Shown here piece after piece: positions 5,773 to 8,312 of a stretch of 8,312 bases of DNA. The notes beneath the pieces were generated by a model, which made no database searches, was not told where the DNA came from, and saw only the letters and a list, made by a program, of their open reading frames with translations. The first letter of the stretch is position 1. Each line of letters starts with the position of its first letter. A program made the position numbers and the translations under genes. The stretch comes from Actinomycetota bacterium (GTDB lineage: Bacteria > Actinomycetota > Thermoleophilia > Solirubrobacterales > Solirubrobacteraceae), in NCBI GenBank assembly GCA_005788585.1, contig SYBY01000368.1, forward strand, positions 1 through 8,312. Reading direction: 5' to 3'.

Positions 5773-7056
5773 TCAGCGCGTGATGCGTGCGAAACCCGCG
5801 ACCCGCAGGTTCACCGCGCGCAGGTCGGTCCGCGTGACCGTGACCCCCACCCTGGGCGCGCTGCGCCGCAGCTTTGCGCGGAACGACGCCGGCATGCGCA
5901 TCCGGAGGGTGACGGTCCTGCCCCGCCTGATGCGTCGCGTCGTGCGTGCGAGAGGCGCGCCGGGCGAGGCGAGACGCGCCCGCACGCCGACGCGGCAGTC
6001 CTGGGTGCCCGCCGCAGGGCACGTGATGCGAGCCGACAGGCGTCCGCGGACCAGGCGACGGGCCACGCGGACCTTCGGCCGCAGACTGGCCAGCGTGGGC
6101 ACGGCCAGCGGGTAGCGCTGTGCCACGGGCCCGGGCCAGAGCGGCGGCTGCCTGAGGTACCCGATGGACAGCGTCATCGCGGCCGGGGCACGCAGCTCCG
6201 ACGCCGTCACGACGACCGTGACCGTGCGCCCGACGCCGACGCGCCCCACCTCACACCGCAGAGATGAGCTCCCGCCGACCGCCCGCGCGCATGCCTGGCC
6301 GTCCGCGGTGGCAGTCGTCCCCTGGGGCCCGCGCACCGCCACCCATCCGGACGCCGGGATGAGCCCCGGGCCGGTGTTGGTCACGCGAAACGTCCGGGTC
6401 ACCGCGTCTCCCGGCATGAGGAGGCCGACGTCGTCGGCCAGGACGCTGAACGCCGGGCAGGGGATCGACCCTCCCCGCGGGCACTCGTCCTGGGTCTCGT
6501 CGCCCTTGCCGTCGCCGTCGGCGTCGGGTTCGATGGCGGCGGACAGCGCGATCCGCGCGTCGGCCTGCACCGTGTCGCCGTCCTTCGTCCGCCACACGAG
6601 CGCGGGCGAGCCGGCGGGCGCGGGGACCGTGCCCGTGAACGTGCCGGAGAAGCCCACGGTCAACCGGTCGCCTGCGCGCACGCGGAGGGACACCGGAATG
6701 ACCTCCGACCCCGCGCCCACGCCGCTGTGCCCGTCGGTGCGGCGCGCCCACTCGGCCACCTCGCCTGCACGAACGCGCACCAGCGTCGCAGCGTTCGCCG
6801 AGCTCGTCGTGGTCTGCCACGAGGTGACCACGCCGTCGACGGGCACGACCTCACCGAACTCCGCCAGCGGCACGCACTCGCCATACGGACACGTGATGGG
6901 CGGTCCGGTCGGAGCCGGGGGCAGACCTCCCCCGACGGGAACGGCAGCCGTCGCCGGTGCCGCCCCCCAGGCCGACGCCGCAACGCTGAGAGCAACCATC
7001 ACCAGTGAAGCGCGTCCCTGCAAAGCGCCAGCCACGGTAGCGCACGGCGTCGTCAC
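5773..7056 (-). CDS. Secreted protein with Asp-rich calcium-binding-like motif and Ig-like domain
   Basis: Numbered from the GTG at 7056 the protein has 427 residues. Residues 16-38 are a signal peptide hydrophobic core ending in 'APATAA', with cleavage likely near 38. A beta-rich domain follows (about 65-175, 'VVTSWQTTTSSANAATLVRV'), then 'PDADGDGKGDETQDECP' (177-193) with Asp178/180/182/186 spaced as in thrombospondin type 3/EF-hand calcium loops. Next come an Ig-like or DUF11-like domain (about 204-300, 'VTRTFRVTNTGPG') and a basic C-terminal domain with a Cys pair ('ITCPAAGTQDCRVGV', 344-358). No enzyme motif or sorting signal is seen. The layout resembles exported proteins common in Solirubrobacterales; a surface or extracellular role is inferred. 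An upstream in-frame ATG at 7116 would add 20 residues before the signal peptide; the GTG at 7056 has GGAG seven bases upstream and is preferred. Confidence 0.75.
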   Translation of the reverse strand: MTTPCATVAGALQGRASLVMVALSVAASAWGAAPATAAVPVGGGLPPAPTGPPITCPYGECVPLAEFGEVVPVDGVVTSWQTTTSSANAATLVRVRAGEVAEWARRTDGHSGVGAGSEVIPVSLRVRAGDRLTVGFSGTFTGTVPAPAGSPALVWRTKDGDTVQADARIALSAAIEPDADGDGKGDETQDECPRGGSIPCPAFSVLADDVGLLMPGDAVTRTFRVTNTGPGLIPASGWVAVRGPQGTTATADGQACARAVGGSSSLRCEVGRVGVGRTVTVVVTASELRAPAAMTLSIGYLRQPPLWPGPVAQRYPLAVPTLASLRPKVRVARRLVRGRLSARITCPAAGTQDCRVGVRARLASPGAPLARTTRRIRRGRTVTLRMRMPASFRAKLRRSAPRVGVTVTRTDLRAVNLRVAGFARITR

Positions 7057-7063
7057 ACCAGAT

Positions 7064-7067
7064 CTCC
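7064..7067 (-). promoter_or_regulatory. Shine-Dalgarno deciding the start of the secreted protein gene
   Basis: GGAG (within CGGAGATC on the minus strand) lies seven bases before the GTG at 7056. This start leaves a normal-length signal peptide and a 68-base gap to the divergent gene, whereas the ATG at 7116 has no such site and leaves only 8 bases. I see no clear promoter for either gene in that gap. Confidence 0.55.
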
Positions 7068-7124
7068 GCCGACTCTGGCCCGGCCACCTCAAGCGCACGA
7101 TCTGACACGCCGACATGTCTGCGC

Positions 7125-8159
7125 ATGGGTGCCACCGCCCCGACCTGCGCGTCGCCGCTCAGCAGCCCGCGACTCCGGGCGCGCGCCCTGAGCACCATGT
7201 TCTTCGCCGCCGCCGCGGTCGGCTACTTCGCCGCGTGCTTCCCCGCGGAGCACGCGCGGCCACCCCATGTCGGCGGCGTCTCGACCATCTTCCTCATTCC
7301 GACGGTCTCACTCGCGACCGCGATCATCGCCCGCTCTACCGCCGAGCGCTGGCCCGACTGGCTGTGGCTCGCCGTGCAGCTCGGCACCAACGTGCTGGTC
7401 GGCATGGCGATGTACAACGCGGGCACCATGCCGAGCGGCGCGGAGATCTTCCTCATGTGGACGCTCGTGTTCGCGGCCTTCTTCCTGCCGACCCGCCATG
7501 CGGTCATCCTCGGCATCGAGGCGGGCATCGTGCTGGCGATCGCCATCGCGGTCGGACCGACCACGGTCAAGCCCGTGACGCTCTGGGTGATGCTCATGGG
7601 GTCGTTCGTCGGGGTCGCGGGCGTCGTCGCCGCGCTCAAGCACCAGCTCGAGACCGCCGTCCGGCGCCACCACGACGACGCGGTGACCGACCCCCTGACC
7701 CTGCTCGGCAACCGCCGCCGGCTGATGGATGACCTCGCGGACCTCCTGACGTCGCCGCCGGCCGGCGCGGGCATCGCGCTCTTCGACCTCGACGGCTTCA
7801 AGGCGTTCAACGACGCCTTCGGGCACCCGGAGGGCGACGACCTCCTCATCCGGCTCGGGCGCCGGCTCCAGGCAGCGGTGGGCACCGCAGGCACGGCCTA
7901 CAGGCTCGGAGGCGACGAGTTCTGCATCGTGCTGGACCGGCCCGGCCCGGTCGCGCTGGACGTCCTGGTCGAACACGCCCGCGCCTGCCTCACCGAACAG
8001 GGCCCCGGGTACGCCATCGGCTCGTCGTGCGGCTACCTCGCGCTCGCGCCCGGAGCCGACCTCGTGAAGACGCTCCGCGAGGTCGACACGCGGCTGTACG
8101 CGGACAAGCGCGAGCGCGCCGGCGAGCGCCGCCGCCCCATGGCCTCCGTCGCGCGCTGA
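7125..8159 (+). CDS. Membrane-bound diguanylate cyclase (GGDEF domain)
   Basis: The 344-residue protein would make cyclic di-GMP from two GTP. Six hydrophobic helices (about 22-40, 52-69, 79-97, 107-121, 126-143, 151-170) form an N-terminal membrane region that I do not match to a named sensor family. A short linker helix (171-187) leads to the GGDEF domain (about 188-333): 'TDPLTLLGNRRRL', metal-binding Asp in 'LFDLDGFKAFNDAFGH' (221), the intact active loop Gly-Gly-Asp-Glu-Phe at 262-266, and 'DTRLYADKR'. The inhibitory I-site RxxD, expected five residues before the loop, is GTAG here, so product feedback at that site is unlikely. There is no EAL or HD-GYP domain. The ATG at 7125 lacks a good Shine-Dalgarno; the ATG at 7197 (residue 25) is an alternative but would drop the basic residues before helix 1. 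It is divergent from the secreted protein gene. Confidence 0.9.
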   Translation: MGATAPTCASPLSSPRLRARALSTMFFAAAAVGYFAACFPAEHARPPHVGGVSTIFLIPTVSLATAIIARSTAERWPDWLWLAVQLGTNVLVGMAMYNAGTMPSGAEIFLMWTLVFAAFFLPTRHAVILGIEAGIVLAIAIAVGPTTVKPVTLWVMLMGSFVGVAGVVAALKHQLETAVRRHHDDAVTDPLTLLGNRRRLMDDLADLLTSPPAGAGIALFDLDGFKAFNDAFGHPEGDDLLIRLGRRLQAAVGTAGTAYRLGGDEFCIVLDRPGPVALDVLVEHARACLTEQGPGYAIGSSCGYLALAPGADLVKTLREVDTRLYADKRERAGERRRPMASVAR

Positions 8160-8173
8160 TTCCTCGCGCGAGC

Positions 8174-8189
8174 GCGCACTAGAGTGCGC
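8174..8189. promoter_or_regulatory. Perfect inverted repeat over the putative sod -10 box
   Basis: GCGCACT-AG-AGTGCGC is a perfect 7-base inverted repeat with a 2-base centre, 40 bases before the superoxide dismutase start. The 2-base centre is too small for a good hairpin loop, so a site for a dimeric regulator is more plausible than a terminator. TAGAGT lies inside it. Confidence 0.4.
8180..8185 (+). promoter_or_regulatory. Putative -10 box of the superoxide dismutase gene
   Basis: TAGAGT fits the TAnnnT pattern and lies in the 69-base gap after the diguanylate cyclase stop. Transcription would start near 8192, giving a leader of about 37 bases with a strong ribosome site. No good -35 is seen; the expected place overlaps the end of the preceding gene. 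Confidence 0.4.
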
Positions 8190-8216
8190 CCCGCATCCAG
8201 AAACCACCGTCCCTCC

Positions 8217-8222
8217 GGAGGA
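8217..8222 (+). promoter_or_regulatory. Strong Shine-Dalgarno of the superoxide dismutase gene
   Basis: GGAGGA lies six bases before the ATG at 8229, the best ribosome-binding site in the window, in keeping with a highly expressed protein. Confidence 0.8.
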
Positions 8223-8228
8223 TTGTCC

Positions 8229-8312
8229 ATGGCTTTCGAGGTTCCGCCGCTCCCCTACGCCTACGACGCGCTCGAGCCGCACATCGACGAGGCGACGATG
8301 AAGCTGCATCAC
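8229..8312 (+). CDS. sodA: Superoxide dismutase, Mn/Fe type (3' truncated by window end)
   Basis: Only 28 codons are in the window, but they match the start of Mn/Fe superoxide dismutases closely: '[18 protein letters not shown]' then 'MKLHH'. The first His of the final pair (His27) corresponds to the first metal ligand (His26 in E. coli SodA). The enzyme converts superoxide to hydrogen peroxide and oxygen in the cytoplasm. Metal choice (Mn or Fe) cannot be judged from this part. It has its own ribosome site and likely its own promoter after the diguanylate cyclase gene. Confidence 0.93.
   Translation, partial: MAFEVPPLPYAYDALEPHIDEATMKLHH

Noticed and set aside
7057..7116. 20-residue upstream extension of the secreted protein from the ATG at 7116
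   Set aside because: It would place an unusually long charged region before the signal peptide and has no ribosome site, unlike the GTG at 7056.
7308..8312. 334-codon minus-strand open frame opposite the diguanylate cyclase and sod start
   Set aside because: It is antisense to an intact GGDEF domain and to the conserved sod N-terminus; the composition is that of a shadow frame.

Overview
The window is about 70% G+C and reads as chromosomal DNA of a high-GC actinobacterium, most likely class Thermoleophilia (Solirubrobacterales or relatives). Three things support this: the secreted protein at 5773-7056 carries the Asp-rich 'DADGDGKGDETQDECP' signature that is common in exported proteins of that group; the pgsA/rsiG-like/garA-like/ftsR-like gene block is actinobacterial; and the starts, -10 boxes (TATGCT, TAGCAT, TAGAGT) and dense GC-rich coding fit. 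The placement comes from recognition, not from a database search. There are no RNA genes, IS elements, CRISPR arrays or phage genes, and no gene-free stretch above 300 bases.

Layout. Positions 1-818 (+) hold the 3' part of a membrane protein with a Glu-Pro-rich cytoplasmic segment, one transmembrane helix and an RskA-like extracytoplasmic domain. It converges, with an 11-base gap, on a long minus-strand series. Read in its direction of transcription, that series is: proS (5721-4033), pgsA-type phosphatidyltransferase (4051-3395), a promoter, RsiG-like small protein (3331-3071), zinc-ribbon/FHA protein of the GarA type (3050-2568), FtsR-type MerR regulator (2568-1795), apt (1798-1277) and an SRPBCC protein (1273-830). 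The last four genes overlap or lie within 3 bases of each other, and a 20-base gap separates them from the RsiG-like gene, so they look like one translationally coupled operon. Upstream of proS is a minus-strand secreted protein gene (7056-5773). It is divergent from a plus-strand membrane diguanylate cyclase (7125-8159), which is followed by the first 28 codons of a Mn/Fe superoxide dismutase (8229-end).

How the genes may work together. The central operon joins a predicted c-di-GMP-responsive anti-sigma factor (RsiG family), a phospho-switch FHA protein (GarA family, controlling glutamate/TCA flux in mycobacteria and corynebacteria) and a regulator whose corynebacterial homologue activates ftsZ. 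It therefore looks like a signalling and growth-control cassette next to housekeeping genes for proline charging, anionic phospholipid synthesis and adenine salvage. A c-di-GMP-producing enzyme lies about 4 kb away. The most notable points are the single-motif RsiG homologue, the zinc ribbon fused to a GarA-like FHA domain with its Thr-Thr pair retained, and the tight coupling of these to ftsR.
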